From Tharpella sp964457755 (GTDB taxonomy: Bacteria; Desulfobacterota; Anaeroferrophillalia; Anaeroferrophillales; Tharpellaceae), in NCBI GenBank assembly GCA_964457755.1, contig CAYWGC010000013.1, positions 6,917 through 70,916 of the forward strand: 64,000 nt of DNA. Reading direction: 5' to 3'. Within the stretch, counting starts at the first letter, position 1, and the number at the start of each line of letters is the position of its first letter. Shown piece by piece: positions 1-8,473 of this stretch. The translations under genes were made by a program, and so were the position numbers. Below the pieces are notes generated by a model, which had not been told where the DNA came from, searched no databases, and saw only the letters and a list, made by a program, of their open reading frames with translations.

Positions 1-22
1 ATAAGTCTACTATTGTTTCCAT
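1..22 (-). CDS. 5' end of an unknown gene (partial)
   Basis: Only the first seven codons are inside the window; on the minus strand they read M-E-T-I-V-D-L. They follow an AAGGAG ribosome binding site at 29-34 with a 6-base spacer, which is the only support for calling a gene here. No family can be assigned. It is divergent from the transposase relic to its right. Confidence 0.4.
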
Positions 23-90
23 GAAAAACTCCTTTTTAATAAGATGGTTAAGGTGAACCCGCAAGCAAGGTTGTGCTATACGTTTTTGTT

Positions 91-943
91 ATGTTTATTC
101 GGCGAACAAAAATTGGCACCTCTATTGCAGACAAAGCTTACTACACCTTTCGTCTTGTTGCCTCCAAAAGAGTTGGAGAAAAGGTGCGTCAGCAAACTCT
201 ATTGAATTTGGGGCGAATTTTCACTTCCCAAGGAGCAGTGGCCTCAACTGTGTGCGAGAATTGATGATATTCTTACTGGTCAACTAAGTTTGGGAACCCC
301 GCCAAAAGAAATTGAGCAAATTGCACAACACTATGCGGCCCGATTAATTGTTAACCGTTCAGAATCCAAGGATAATCAACAAACAACCGACTACCAAGAG
401 GTTGATGTTGCCTCACTTGAATTAGTTCGGCCAAGATCAATTGGTGTTGAACATGTTGGCCTGGAAGCCATAAAATCACTCAATACACCGAAAATACTTG
501 AAAAAACAGGCTTCAATAAAGTCCAGCGGGGACATTCCAAGGAAAAACGAAGTGATTGCCCACTCGTAACCCGTGGCCTGGTCTTGGATGGCAGTGGTTT
601 TGTTCGGGGCTCGCAAATGTTTGAAGGCAATGTTTCCGAGTACAAAACCCTGAAAACCATGCTCGACAAACTGAAGACCCCTAAGAGTGCCCTGGTTATC
701 ATGGATCAGGGTATCGCCACACAAACAAATATAGACTGGCTGATCGAACATCATTACCGTTATCTGGTGGTCAGCCGTGAGCGAACTCGTAGTTACAATG
801 CAGATCAAGCAGTAGACATTTCAACGGCTTTGGATCATCCTATTAAAATTCATAGGGGATGCTTACTCCCTGGAAACCCGGCGTCAAACAAAGCTATAAA
901 AAGGATAAATCATCGCTCCCGACATCGGTTGGTGCATAACTAA
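91..943 (+). pseudogene. IS1634-like (IS4 superfamily) transposase, frameshifted and truncated
   Basis: The N-terminal part (residues after the ATG at 91: MFIRRTK, then YYTFRLV, RVGEKVRQ, TLLNLGR) is the typical start of IS1634-family transposases. Reading frame is lost near position 217, where a net +1 shift moves the homologous sequence (SLPKEQWPQLC, then DDILTGQ) into the next frame. That frame continues to about 860 with family-like text (KRSDCPLV, LVLDGSGFVRGSQMFEGNVSE, MDQGIATQ, YLVVSRERTRSY) and then loses resemblance. An intact family member is over 500 residues, so roughly half is gone, including the C-terminal part of the DDE core. The 3' end overlaps the tail of the convergent PilZ-like gene. 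No terminal inverted repeats were identified. It is an inactive relic. Confidence 0.85.
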
Positions 944-1550
944 AAAAATCAGTCGCGGCCGCCAGGAAATCGAGATACTCGGAAAAACGTTCCGATTCAC
1001 TGACCTGCTCGATCTCACAACCATAGTAAAAGAAACCATCAACCCGCCCGGCTTTCACATTTTTCACTTGACATTTAAGTTGTAGTCGGCACTCGGCCGT
1101 AACATTTATTTCAAGCAAAAAATTACGAGAAATTTTGTTTTCACTGACCACACCGACCGCACACGGACCGATATCGACCATATATGAACGTTGCGATAAC
1201 AGGACACTGTGGCCATCTTTACGCATCGCCGTCAAGGTTACCGGGACAAACCCATTGTAACGGGAACTGCTCCAGATGCTCTCTTTCGTAATCCCTCTCT
1301 CATCAGGAAGTTTGAGACCCAGGTAATAGAAAGGAACGTAGCTCACTTTGAACACCGAGGTCTTGAAATCATACCTGATACCGGCATGTTCATAATTCAA
1401 ACAGAGAAGATTGTTAACATAAACTGACTCAAAACAACGCCAGTTCCCGGCCGATGTCTTAGCTTTCGGCCGATCCACAATAATCGTCTCTCCAACCCGG
1501 GTCAAGAGATGGGATTGATAAATGTCACCACCCACAAACCCTGGCGACAT
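894..1550 (-). CDS. PilZ-like (YcgR-type) domain protein
   Basis: A 218-residue soluble protein with two beta-rich halves. Residues about 8-100 look like a YcgR/PilZN flagellar-brake type N-domain (G-D-I-Y start, V-Y-V-N-N-L, F-K-T-S-V, Y-L-G-L-K-L-P). Residues about 105-195 look like PilZ, with an Arg-rich start (AMRKDGH, SQRSYMVDIG) where the family has RxxxR and D/NxSxxG. The second motif is degenerate (D-I-G-P-C-A-V-G), so c-di-GMP binding is doubtful. It would act in the cytoplasm on motility or surface behaviour if the assignment is right. The start ATG lacks a clear Shine-Dalgarno. Its C-terminus overlaps the transposase relic on the other strand, so the tail may have been altered by the insertion. 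Confidence 0.5.
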   Translation of the reverse strand: MSPGFVGGDIYQSHLLTRVGETIIVDRPKAKTSAGNWRCFESVYVNNLLCLNYEHAGIRYDFKTSVFKVSYVPFYYLGLKLPDERGITKESIWSSSRYNGFVPVTLTAMRKDGHSVLLSQRSYMVDIGPCAVGVVSENKISRNFLLEINVTAECRLQLKCQVKNVKAGRVDGFFYYGCEIEQVSESERFSEYLDFLAAATDFFSYAPTDVGSDDLSFL

Positions 1551-1663
1551 TTACTTTCTGGTATGGTGCAAACTGTAACTCCACAACCACTTTAAGCCCC
1601 CTTTTTCTACTCTCTGACAAACCAGGCCGGCACAGAAACTATAAAAAGAGGGCCCCAGCCGGG

Positions 1664-3082
1664 TTACCGACCCTTCTCATGCAAGGATTTCCAAACCTCC
1701 TCTACCTGAGCCTTGGCATGCGCAATATCCTTAGTATTATCGATCACGTAATCTGCAAACTGCAACTTCTCATCAATCGGCAACTGAGCTTTGAGAATAT
1801 TAGCCGCAGCTTCCTGAGTAATGCCGTCACGAGCCGCCAGCCGCTCAACCTGCACCTTGTCCGGCACATAAATAACCAGCATCTTATCAAACAGGTACTG
1901 AAGATTCAACTCAATCAAAAGGGGAACCGACACCTGAATAATTGCATCCGGATCCTTGGCCGCAATCTCTGCGGTTTGCTTAAAAAACTCCTCATAGATT
2001 GGCGGATGCGTAAAAGTCTCAAGTTTTTTGCGCTTCTCCATATCGCCAAAAACTATATCAGAAAGTTTCTGGCGATCCAGAGAACCATCTTCAGCTAACA
2101 CCTGTTGACCAAAATAGTCGACAATTTTTGCAAGCCCTGGAGTACCCGGTTCTACTACCTGACGGGCAATCAGGTCAAAGTCGATCAGCGGTGAGCCCAA
2201 CTCGCTGAGCATATTAGAGATTGTACTCTTGCCGCTGGCGATCCCCCCAGTAACGCCCAGGAGCAAATGCCGACCATCCCCTTTAACTTTCTGCATCATC
2301 TTATCGAGTCCAAGATAGGCTGGCGGAAAAACCTGCCCAGCATCACATTCGGCCCCGGCAAAACTGATCGGATAACGAACCCCCCGCCGATAAAGAGCTT
2401 CCAAACCGGAGAGTGCCTTGGTCATCAGCTCCACCGGAATCGCCATTACCATCTCATCATCCTGAGCATGACCGTAGCGGCGTTCACCATAACAGGGAAT
2501 CCCCACTGAAGCTTTCCTATTCTGATAGCAACGCACGATAGCATCGGAACATGAAGACTCACCGACACAGGAAAACTGCATCACCTCATAATCACAAAAT
2601 TGAATAGCATTCACCAGCATCATGATCTGGGCCGGATTAGCGTAGATCAAAACAATGTCCGGTTCGAAAGGATTGTAGACCAGCGGAGCCATCGCCAGAG
2701 CTTGATAACGCCCGACCGGCAGGCGCGGAATTGACTTTTCAAATTTACGGCCATCCTTCTTGGTCGCAACCCAGACAATATTACGAAACGTGCCATCTTT
2801 ATGGGTTTCGGGAACATCTTCAAGACCTATGATCGAAGAGCATGAGGGAAACAGGAAATCATCAAGGTCAGCTCCGACACTCCAGTCAAAATTACGTACG
2901 AGATTAATCATCTGACACATTGTCATTTTGTTCTCCGGACGCCGGAGAAAGGGAATGCTTTCGAGCTCCTCCTTAGTCTCCAACATTTTAAAGGCTACCG
3001 GAAATGATTTTAAGCGCAGAAGGAGCTCAAAACGCCTGATTATTTTTTCCCAATCATGTTTCGTTTTATGTTTCGTTTCCAT
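1664..3082 (-). CDS. coaE: DUF169 - dephospho-CoA kinase fusion protein
   Basis: Two proteins in one 472-residue chain. Residues 1-265 are a DUF169 protein (motifs CQMINLVRNFDW, FPSCSSIIGL, PLVYNPFEPDIVLIYANPAQ, GESSCSDAIV and PCYGERRYG, with several conserved Cys); the function of this family is not established. Residues about 272-472 are a complete CoaE: P-loop GVTGGIASGKST at 276-287, then DFDLIARQVV, the HP motif in THPPIYEE, and VSVPLLIE. CoaE phosphorylates dephospho-CoA on the ribose 3'-OH, the last step of CoA synthesis. It is the last gene of a five-gene minus-strand operon and follows the PHP protein by 18 bases. No other coaE was seen in the window, so this may be the cell's enzyme. 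Confidence 0.9.
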   Translation of the reverse strand: METKHKTKHDWEKIIRRFELLLRLKSFPVAFKMLETKEELESIPFLRRPENKMTMCQMINLVRNFDWSVGADLDDFLFPSCSSIIGLEDVPETHKDGTFRNIVWVATKKDGRKFEKSIPRLPVGRYQALAMAPLVYNPFEPDIVLIYANPAQIMMLVNAIQFCDYEVMQFSCVGESSCSDAIVRCYQNRKASVGIPCYGERRYGHAQDDEMVMAIPVELMTKALSGLEALYRRGVRYPISFAGAECDAGQVFPPAYLGLDKMMQKVKGDGRHLLLGVTGGIASGKSTISNMLSELGSPLIDFDLIARQVVEPGTPGLAKIVDYFGQQVLAEDGSLDRQKLSDIVFGDMEKRKKLETFTHPPIYEEFFKQTAEIAAKDPDAIIQVSVPLLIELNLQYLFDKMLVIYVPDKVQVERLAARDGITQEAAANILKAQLPIDEKLQFADYVIDNTKDIAHAKAQVEEVWKSLHEKGR

Positions 3083-3100
3083 AACTTTCTCCTTGTAAGT

Positions 3101-4267
3101 TTAACGATATGTTACAGGGTGGCATTTACCCTCTTTTAGTGCAGCTAACAGCTCCACTTCATTATTGATCGGCTTACTGAAACTGGTTGCATAGGTACCA
3201 ACGGTTGAAATATCATGCGCATCACTGCCCCCCGTCGCCGGTATGCCAAGACCTTCAGCCACATTATGTGCCAGACCATTTTCGGTCGCCGTCACTTTAC
3301 CGTTTAGGGTTTCCACCCCATCAACCCATTTGAACATCTCCCGGGCCATCGCTTTTTCAGATGTCAGGCCGACATCGTCAGCCCCAAAAGTGAGAAAACC
3401 GCGAAAGGGATGCGCCGCCACGATGAAACCACCTACGGCTTCGACCCGTTTTTTAAGATCAGCCAGCCTGATAATCCCCTGCACATCTTCATAAAAACCA
3501 AAAACCAGCACATCACCCTGTTCGGTGACAATCTCATTTATCCGCAATACCAAAAAATCGTGTTTTTCACGTAAAGCTTTAATCGCCTCCGCTGACCATA
3601 CATAGTTATGATCACTGAAACAGACACCATCAAGACCAATGCGTTTCGCCTCTTCAATCATCGCATCAGCCGAATCTGAAGCACAAGGCGAAGCTGGAGA
3701 GGTGTGCATATGAAGATCGATAATAAAACCATCCACAGCCTTTCTTACCTCATTTTCAGTCGAGACCACACCAACAGACGGCTTTGCGGCTTGCGACGAC
3801 GATTTTTTAACCACTTCAGATCCCTCTACGGGATCTGGAATCGGCGACTCAACCGCCGGATCTCTCTCTAAAAATTCCTTGAGAGAGAGGCCTGGCTCAC
3901 TCTTGGCGGCATCCTGCCAACGCAGCATCTTTACAGCCTCACGCACCGCATAAGCACATTCGATAAAGAGATTGGCAAAATGCCGACAGGCCCGCCGGCC
4001 TATGGTTTTATGAATGGTACTGTCAATCCCCTCCGCTAAAGAAAAACCATTGGCTTCTGCTAGAAAATCCAAAGCCTGGGGACATTGCGGGGTTGTCCAA
4101 CGCAGCCAGCGCCCGACAACCGAAGAACAGACCAGATCACTGATATTGACCTTAAAATCAATCTCCAAACTATAAATGGAATCATCCAGAACCCCGTGCA
4201 CACCTAAGGTTTCTGAATCGAGATGGGCCACATTGACCACTTTATTACGCATAAAATCCAACATCAT
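3101..4267 (-). CDS. DUF2889-like domain fused to a PHP metal-dependent phosphoesterase
   Basis: In this 388-residue protein, residues about 1-115 resemble the neighbouring DUF2889 protein (secreted signals absent, D-x-S-I-Y-S-L-E-I-D start). A low-complexity linker follows (about 125-178, rich in Pro, Ser and Glu). Residues about 180-388 are a PHP domain with its metal-binding motifs in order: DLHMHTSP, SDHNYV, NEIVTEQGD, AAHPFRGF and GGSDAHD. PHP domains hydrolyse phosphoesters, for example of nucleotides or sugar phosphates, using two or three metal ions. The substrate is unknown. The start overlaps the stop of the upstream DUF2889 gene (ATGA type), implying translational coupling and a shared role. 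Confidence 0.85.
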   Translation of the reverse strand: MMLDFMRNKVVNVAHLDSETLGVHGVLDDSIYSLEIDFKVNISDLVCSSVVGRWLRWTTPQCPQALDFLAEANGFSLAEGIDSTIHKTIGRRACRHFANLFIECAYAVREAVKMLRWQDAAKSEPGLSLKEFLERDPAVESPIPDPVEGSEVVKKSSSQAAKPSVGVVSTENEVRKAVDGFIIDLHMHTSPASPCASDSADAMIEEAKRIGLDGVCFSDHNYVWSAEAIKALREKHDFLVLRINEIVTEQGDVLVFGFYEDVQGIIRLADLKKRVEAVGGFIVAAHPFRGFLTFGADDVGLTSEKAMAREMFKWVDGVETLNGKVTATENGLAHNVAEGLGIPATGGSDAHDISTVGTYATSFSKPINNEVELLAALKEGKCHPVTYR

Positions 4268-4779
4268 GCCGGGCCTCCATACTTTTCCGCTTCAAATTCC
4301 GCAACCAACGGCGTGCCTTTGGCAAAACCCGCACAACGATCATAAAGACGGATACTCTTTTTAACCATTTCGGAGTAGAAAGCAAACTTGCCGGCCTCAT
4401 CATCGGGAGCTTTCAAAAGAACTTTCTTGGTCAAAGTCAAGATTATCCCGTGGCAACACTCCTCCACCATATAAACCAGTTGATCGAGATTTTCATCTTC
4501 ACCCATCAACCCCTTGATTATTTTAAGCATACCGGATCCAACCCGAACTCCGATGACTTTCTGCAGGCACCCATCAAGGTCTTTCACCTCATCGAAATAA
4601 GCATGCCGTAAAAAACCTGAAATCGCGACAATCTCGAGATCCGGCATTTTAACCTCAATTTCAACCTCAGCATCCGTAAAACCATCCCGCAAACGACAAA
4701 CTGAACGTAAGCAAGTATCGTCAACTTTTTCAACGCTGGTACTGCGATTCATGGAAAAACTCAAAATATTATTCGACAT
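4264..4779 (-). CDS. DUF2889 family protein
   Basis: A 171-residue soluble protein with the DUF2889 pattern: an Arg-rich beta start (FSMNRST, LRSVCRLRDGFTDAEVEIEV), a middle stretch on Gly-Val-Arg-Val-Gly (VIGVRVGSGM), and a helical part with Glu-Glu-Cys-Cys-His (MVEECCHG). No catalytic site is known for this family. It sits between the DUF6125-like gene (11-base gap) and the DUF2889-PHP gene (overlap), and the next protein carries a related N-terminal domain, so the two probably pair or bind the same ligand. There is no signal peptide or membrane segment. Confidence 0.65.
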   Translation of the reverse strand: MSNNILSFSMNRSTSVEKVDDTCLRSVCRLRDGFTDAEVEIEVKMPDLEIVAISGFLRHAYFDEVKDLDGCLQKVIGVRVGSGMLKIIKGLMGEDENLDQLVYMVEECCHGIILTLTKKVLLKAPDDEAGKFAFYSEMVKKSIRLYDRCAGFAKGTPLVAEFEAEKYGGPA

Positions 4780-4790
4780 TTTAGATTTCC

Positions 4791-5537
4791 TTATTCAACT
4801 ACCGTAAATTTCCAAGCACAAAACCAGTCATCAGGGTGTTTATCAGGCGGGCAACCGATACATTCAGTCTCAATTCGGGAATCAATCGTCCGAGCAAAAT
4901 ACGGATACTCAACCAACCCAACAGATTTACAAGGATAATCCTCTAAACCTTTGCGCTTCCTCGCTAACTGTACCCGGCACTCATTCATCCTGAAGATAAT
5001 ACAGTTGTCATCAACATCCTCTATCGACTGTTTATTGATCAAAGCATACATCCTAAAGGCCAGCCCTTGTTTCAAGGCCGGGATCCCACCATTTTTCGGC
5101 AAGCCAAGAAGCCCTTTAATACGTTCCGCTTCAAATGGTGAATACCTTGTCCAACATGAATCATTACAGCGCTTGGCGTCGTTCATACCATATTTTTTCT
5201 CGACCGCCTGAAACCAGATACCATCATTAGCCAACCAGTTGACACCAAGATTTTTAAGCAGGTCGATCTTCTCTTCCTTAGACATAGAGTGTAAATGTGC
5301 GGGCGCTCCGTCCTTAATTTCAAAACCAAAAATTTTAGCTAACCTTTTAAATTGGTTACCAAAACTGGCTCCCCAGACCTCGGCTTCTACCTCCATCGCC
5401 TTTTCCATGCCCAACTGGTGTTCCACCTGGGCCATCCACTGACCATAATGAACCATTATCCGCCGAAAAGAGTCCATTGCCATTTTTACCAACAGAGCAT
5501 CATCCGCCTCGTTAATAATCTTGTTCATATCATTCAT
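4791..5537 (-). CDS. DUF6125-like / L-2-amino-thiazoline-4-carboxylic acid hydrolase-like protein
   Basis: This 248-residue cytosolic protein has an alpha-helical N-terminal half (VKMAMDSFRRIMVHYGQW) and a C-terminal Cys-rich half (NDSCWTRYSPFEAERIKGLLGL, FRMNECRVQLARKRKGLEDYPCKSVG). It ends in the signature CIGCPPDKHPDDWFCAWKF. This matches what I recall of the DUF6125 and thiazoline-carboxylate-hydrolase-like families found in sulfate reducers and syntrophs. The real reaction is unknown. The start is supported by a GGGAG about 9 bases upstream. It is the second gene of the DUF1285-to-coaE operon. Confidence 0.6.
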   Translation of the reverse strand: MNDMNKIINEADDALLVKMAMDSFRRIMVHYGQWMAQVEHQLGMEKAMEVEAEVWGASFGNQFKRLAKIFGFEIKDGAPAHLHSMSKEEKIDLLKNLGVNWLANDGIWFQAVEKKYGMNDAKRCNDSCWTRYSPFEAERIKGLLGLPKNGGIPALKQGLAFRMYALINKQSIEDVDDNCIIFRMNECRVQLARKRKGLEDYPCKSVGLVEYPYFARTIDSRIETECIGCPPDKHPDDWFCAWKFTVVE

Positions 5538-5559
5538 AACTCAATTCTCCCTACACCCT

Positions 5560-6021
5560 TTAACTTTCTACCAAAAAATAGCTCTTACCACCTACGGTAA
5601 GAGAAAATTCACCTTTACTATTCACTTCAAGCAACTCCGCCAAGCGAAAATGGGCCGCCGCTAAACAGCGCGCCGCAAACCGCCCTCCTTTAACTTTGAC
5701 CTGCAGAGCTCCACTACCATCTAAGCCTAGACTCTCAGGATCTAAGATCTCCCGCGAGCCATCATCCATGTGTAAAATAACCTGCGCAAGTTCTCCTTCA
5801 GAACTCTTTTCCACCTCAATATCATGCACAAAAAAAGGGGTTTTATCTACCTCGACAAGGGCTTGCTTGCCCTTGTCGTCGATAAAAAACTGGCCTGTCG
5901 CATCATCAAACGTCAAGGATTTTTTAAAAAGAGCCAGAACCTCGGGATGGATGATTTTGTTACCCTCGTACCACCACTGGCCCTGACCATCAATCGAAAT
6001 ATTATCACTACCCTCATGCAT
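5560..6021 (-). CDS. DUF1285 family protein
   Basis: This 153-residue protein shows the DUF1285 pattern: I-D-G-Q-G-Q-W-W-Y-E-G, I-I-H-P-E-V-L-A-L-F, D-D-A-T-G-Q-F-F-I and V-D-K-T-P-F-F-V. Family function is not established. I chose the internal ATG at 6021 because it has a GGAG six bases upstream; the open frame continues 18 codons further with no such site. It is the first gene of the minus-strand operon that leads through the DUF6125-like, DUF2889 and PHP genes to coaE, and lies just after the PAS-LuxR regulator. Confidence 0.75.
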   Translation of the reverse strand: MHEGSDNISIDGQGQWWYEGNKIIHPEVLALFKKSLTFDDATGQFFIDDKGKQALVEVDKTPFFVHDIEVEKSSEGELAQVILHMDDGSREILDPESLGLDGSGALQVKVKGGRFAARCLAAAHFRLAELLEVNSKGEFSLTVGGKSYFLVES

Positions 6022-6089
6022 TACAAACTCCAATAACAAATAATATACACTCTTACCGAAAAAACACAACCCCAAATAAATACCTGTTC

Positions 6090-6112
6090 AATACCAGTAA
6101 AAAACTGGTATT
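6090..6112. repeat. Short hairpin between the LuxR regulator and DUF1285 gene
   Basis: Nine-base perfect inverted repeat (AATACCAGT / ACTGGTATT) with a five-base A loop, directly after the regulator's stop codon. There is no U-run after the stem on the minus strand, so it is a weak terminator candidate at best and may instead stabilise an mRNA end. Confidence 0.4.
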
Positions 6113-6113
6113 C

Positions 6114-7088
6114 CTAAAAAAGTAGTAACTGCGACCTCAGATTAACCCCTTTATTGACCAAGCCTATCTTCTTCCTGATATTTTCCCGATGAAACTCCAC
6201 AGTCCGCAAGGAGATATTAAAAAAACCGGCAATCTCTTTGCTGGTGCGGCCCTCTTTGACCTGATTAGCAATCTGAATCTCACGCGGGGTAAGGTTGAGT
6301 AGGGGGGAAGAGAGTTTTTGGGAGAAAGGAGAGACCAGATTTTCCAGGTTCACCCGCAAACCGTTCAGACTGGCACGTTGAGGTTCATCCAATTTACTAT
6401 TTTCCAGTTTTTCAAGACAGGGCAGCACCAGTCTCTTCATATTGGCCAGCACTTTACCCTCAAGCTCACCCTTATCCTCCTCCCGAGCTTTAAGAATGAC
6501 CCGTAAAGCAATATTAGCCTCTTCCAGAGTCCGCGACTTCAAATCAAGTTCAGCCGTACGTCGATTGAGCCCGGCTTCAGCCTTTTTGCGCTCGGCAATC
6601 TCTTTATGTAATCTCTCGTTTAAAAAGGTCAGCTCCCGGGTTCTCTCAACAACCCGGGACTCAAGCTCAGAACGGGCTTTGACAACCACGTTTTCAGCCT
6701 CTTTCCGGGCCGTAATATCTTTACTTACATGCACCATACCGACCACCACATTATGATCATCAAATATCGGTGAAGCCGAGATCACAAAGGTTTTCCTTAA
6801 ACGCCGGTTCTCGACCTCCAGAATATGCGTTTTACGATCCTGCAAGACCTTTTCCACCGGACACACACGACAATTTTTATCCCGACCCCATAACGCCTCA
6901 TAGCATTTGCGGTTGGCAATACTTGCCAACTCCAGATGCAATCCTTTAAGCAAGGATTGATTAGCAGAAACTATGCGTTTGTTGAGATCCAGGATGGTAA
7001 CATAATCATCGATCGCATCAAAGGTTCTCTGCCACTGCTGCAGTACTTTGGAGGCACTGCTCTCTACTTTTTTTTGAGAATGATCCAC
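6114..7088 (-). CDS. PAS - coiled coil - LuxR-type transcriptional regulator
   Basis: This cytosolic protein has 324 residues. Residues about 18-130 form a PAS sensor (IDDYVTILDLNKRIVSANQS, then a Cys cluster in KCYEALWGRDKNCRVCPVEK, then GMVHVSKDITARKEAE). A long coiled coil follows (about 130-230). The C-terminal 60 residues are a LuxR/GerE helix-turn-helix (LTPREIQIANQVKEGRTSKEIAGFF, ISLRTVEFHRENIRKKIGL). It lacks a receiver domain, so the signal probably enters through PAS; the Cys set could hold metal or sense redox. The targets are unknown; the operon beginning at DUF1285 directly downstream is the obvious candidate. Confidence 0.88.
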   Translation of the reverse strand: MDHSQKKVESSASKVLQQWQRTFDAIDDYVTILDLNKRIVSANQSLLKGLHLELASIANRKCYEALWGRDKNCRVCPVEKVLQDRKTHILEVENRRLRKTFVISASPIFDDHNVVVGMVHVSKDITARKEAENVVVKARSELESRVVERTRELTFLNERLHKEIAERKKAEAGLNRRTAELDLKSRTLEEANIALRVILKAREEDKGELEGKVLANMKRLVLPCLEKLENSKLDEPQRASLNGLRVNLENLVSPFSQKLSSPLLNLTPREIQIANQVKEGRTSKEIAGFFNISLRTVEFHRENIRKKIGLVNKGVNLRSQLLLF

Positions 7089-7288
7089 GCTTTATAGCTC
7101 CCATTACTTTCAGACTGACCATTTCACCGACAGCAACAATCTCTACACAGGCTGTCAAACAAAGTCAAGTCACCGGCAACCAAGCAACCACAGCTGAGCT
7201 CAAACCTCAACTGAATATTTTATACAAAAACTTAAAGACTTTAGCGACTGGATATTTCGGGAAATTGACAGGCTTGATTTTAAGGTAT

Positions 7289-7330
7289 CAGGTCGCAGGA
7301 ATGCCGGACAACCGGCATTCCTGCGACCTG
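7289..7330. repeat. Perfect 19-bp inverted repeat (REP-like or terminator hairpin)
   Basis: Left arm 7289-7307 and right arm 7312-7330 are exact reverse complements around a 4-base loop (ACAA). It begins three bases beyond the stop of the acyl-CoA dehydrogenase gene and could end its transcription, but no strong U-run follows on the minus strand. The GC-rich, near-perfect form is more like a REP/palindromic repeat used as mRNA end protection. Confidence 0.7.
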
Positions 7331-7333
7331 TAA

Positions 7334-8473
7334 TTAAAACTGACTTGCAATGATAGTTTTTTGGATCTGACTCGTTCCTTCAAGAATTTGAAGTACCTGG
7401 GCATCTCTCTGGTATTTAGCCATTAGGTGGGACTGCAAACAACCGGCTTTGCCAAGAATCATCATTCCTTCACGGGTTGCCTTGGCAGCAATTTCAGAAG
7501 CAAAAATTTTCGCCATTGATGATTCACGAGTATAATCTTTGTTTAAATCCATCAACCGACAGGCTCTCCAAACTAATAATCGTGCAGCGTCAATCTCTGT
7601 TGCTAATTCTGCAAGAATAAAGCTGATCCCTTGATTTCTAATAATTGGACGGTTCATGACAACGTGATTTTTTGCAAAACTCATCGCCTCCTCAAAAGCA
7701 GCTCGGGCGACCCCTACGCAAATGGCGCCGAAAAAAGAACGCCCCCAATCCAGAGTCTGCATTAGAAGAAGATAACCACTCCCAGGCAGACCGATAAGGT
7801 TTGATTTTGGGACAACCACGTCATGAAAAAAAACCTTAGCTGTCGGAGCACAACGCAAACCGGCTTTATCATGGTAGGCGCTAATGACGATTCCGTCGGC
7901 TTCTTTTGGAATGATAAAGGCATTTATACCAGCGCGCCCCCGCCCAGTATCGCTACTCGCCCAGACTACATAAAACTCAGCGTTTCCGGCATTAATTATG
8001 GGAAGTTTCGAGCCATTTATAACATAATTATTACCATCTCGAAGAGCAGTAGTTTTGAAAGATGCAGTATCGGAACCGCCTTTTTGCTCGGTGATGCAGC
8101 AGCTTGCAACAGCACCCGTCGGTTTAAGAAGCAGGGGAAGGAAAATCTCTTTCTGCTCGGGAGATCCACCGATCAAAAGAGCCGATACAGCATGAACCGT
8201 TGCAGCATAAATACTTCCCAACCCGGCACAGCCATAACCGAGTTCTTCCATGAGTAAGGAAAGCGTCAGTTTGTCGAAAGAACGCCCACCGTACTCATCC
8301 GGAACAATGAAGACATTGAGACTCTCTTCCGCAATTATCTTGAGATACGCTTCATTGATGGGGCCAGATTTTTCGGCTTCAACCTTCAACGACAAAGGAT
8401 GAATCTTCTTTGCCAATTGACAAAATTTTTGTTGTAGTTTTTTTTGATCTTCTGAAAGCTCTAAAGAAATCAC
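7334..8473 (-). CDS. Acyl-CoA dehydrogenase
   Basis: A 379-residue flavoprotein of the usual family length. The FAD/substrate motif is seen as CCITEQKGGSDTASFKTTA, and the C-terminal signature as YQRDAQVLQILEGTSQIQ, with the catalytic-base Glu in ILEGT. It removes two hydrogens from C2-C3 of an acyl-CoA and passes electrons to ETF. It is the distal gene of the glycyl radical enzyme operon, overlapping the stop of the Xre regulator by one base. That placement suggests it oxidises a CoA-linked product or precursor of the radical reaction; the chain type (short, branched or aryl) cannot be read from sequence. A strong 19-bp hairpin follows it. Confidence 0.92.
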   Translation of the reverse strand: MISLELSEDQKKLQQKFCQLAKKIHPLSLKVEAEKSGPINEAYLKIIAEESLNVFIVPDEYGGRSFDKLTLSLLMEELGYGCAGLGSIYAATVHAVSALLIGGSPEQKEIFLPLLLKPTGAVASCCITEQKGGSDTASFKTTALRDGNNYVINGSKLPIINAGNAEFYVVWASSDTGRGRAGINAFIIPKEADGIVISAYHDKAGLRCAPTAKVFFHDVVVPKSNLIGLPGSGYLLLMQTLDWGRSFFGAICVGVARAAFEEAMSFAKNHVVMNRPIIRNQGISFILAELATEIDAARLLVWRACRLMDLNKDYTRESSMAKIFASEIAAKATREGMMILGKAGCLQSHLMAKYQRDAQVLQILEGTSQIQKTIIASQF

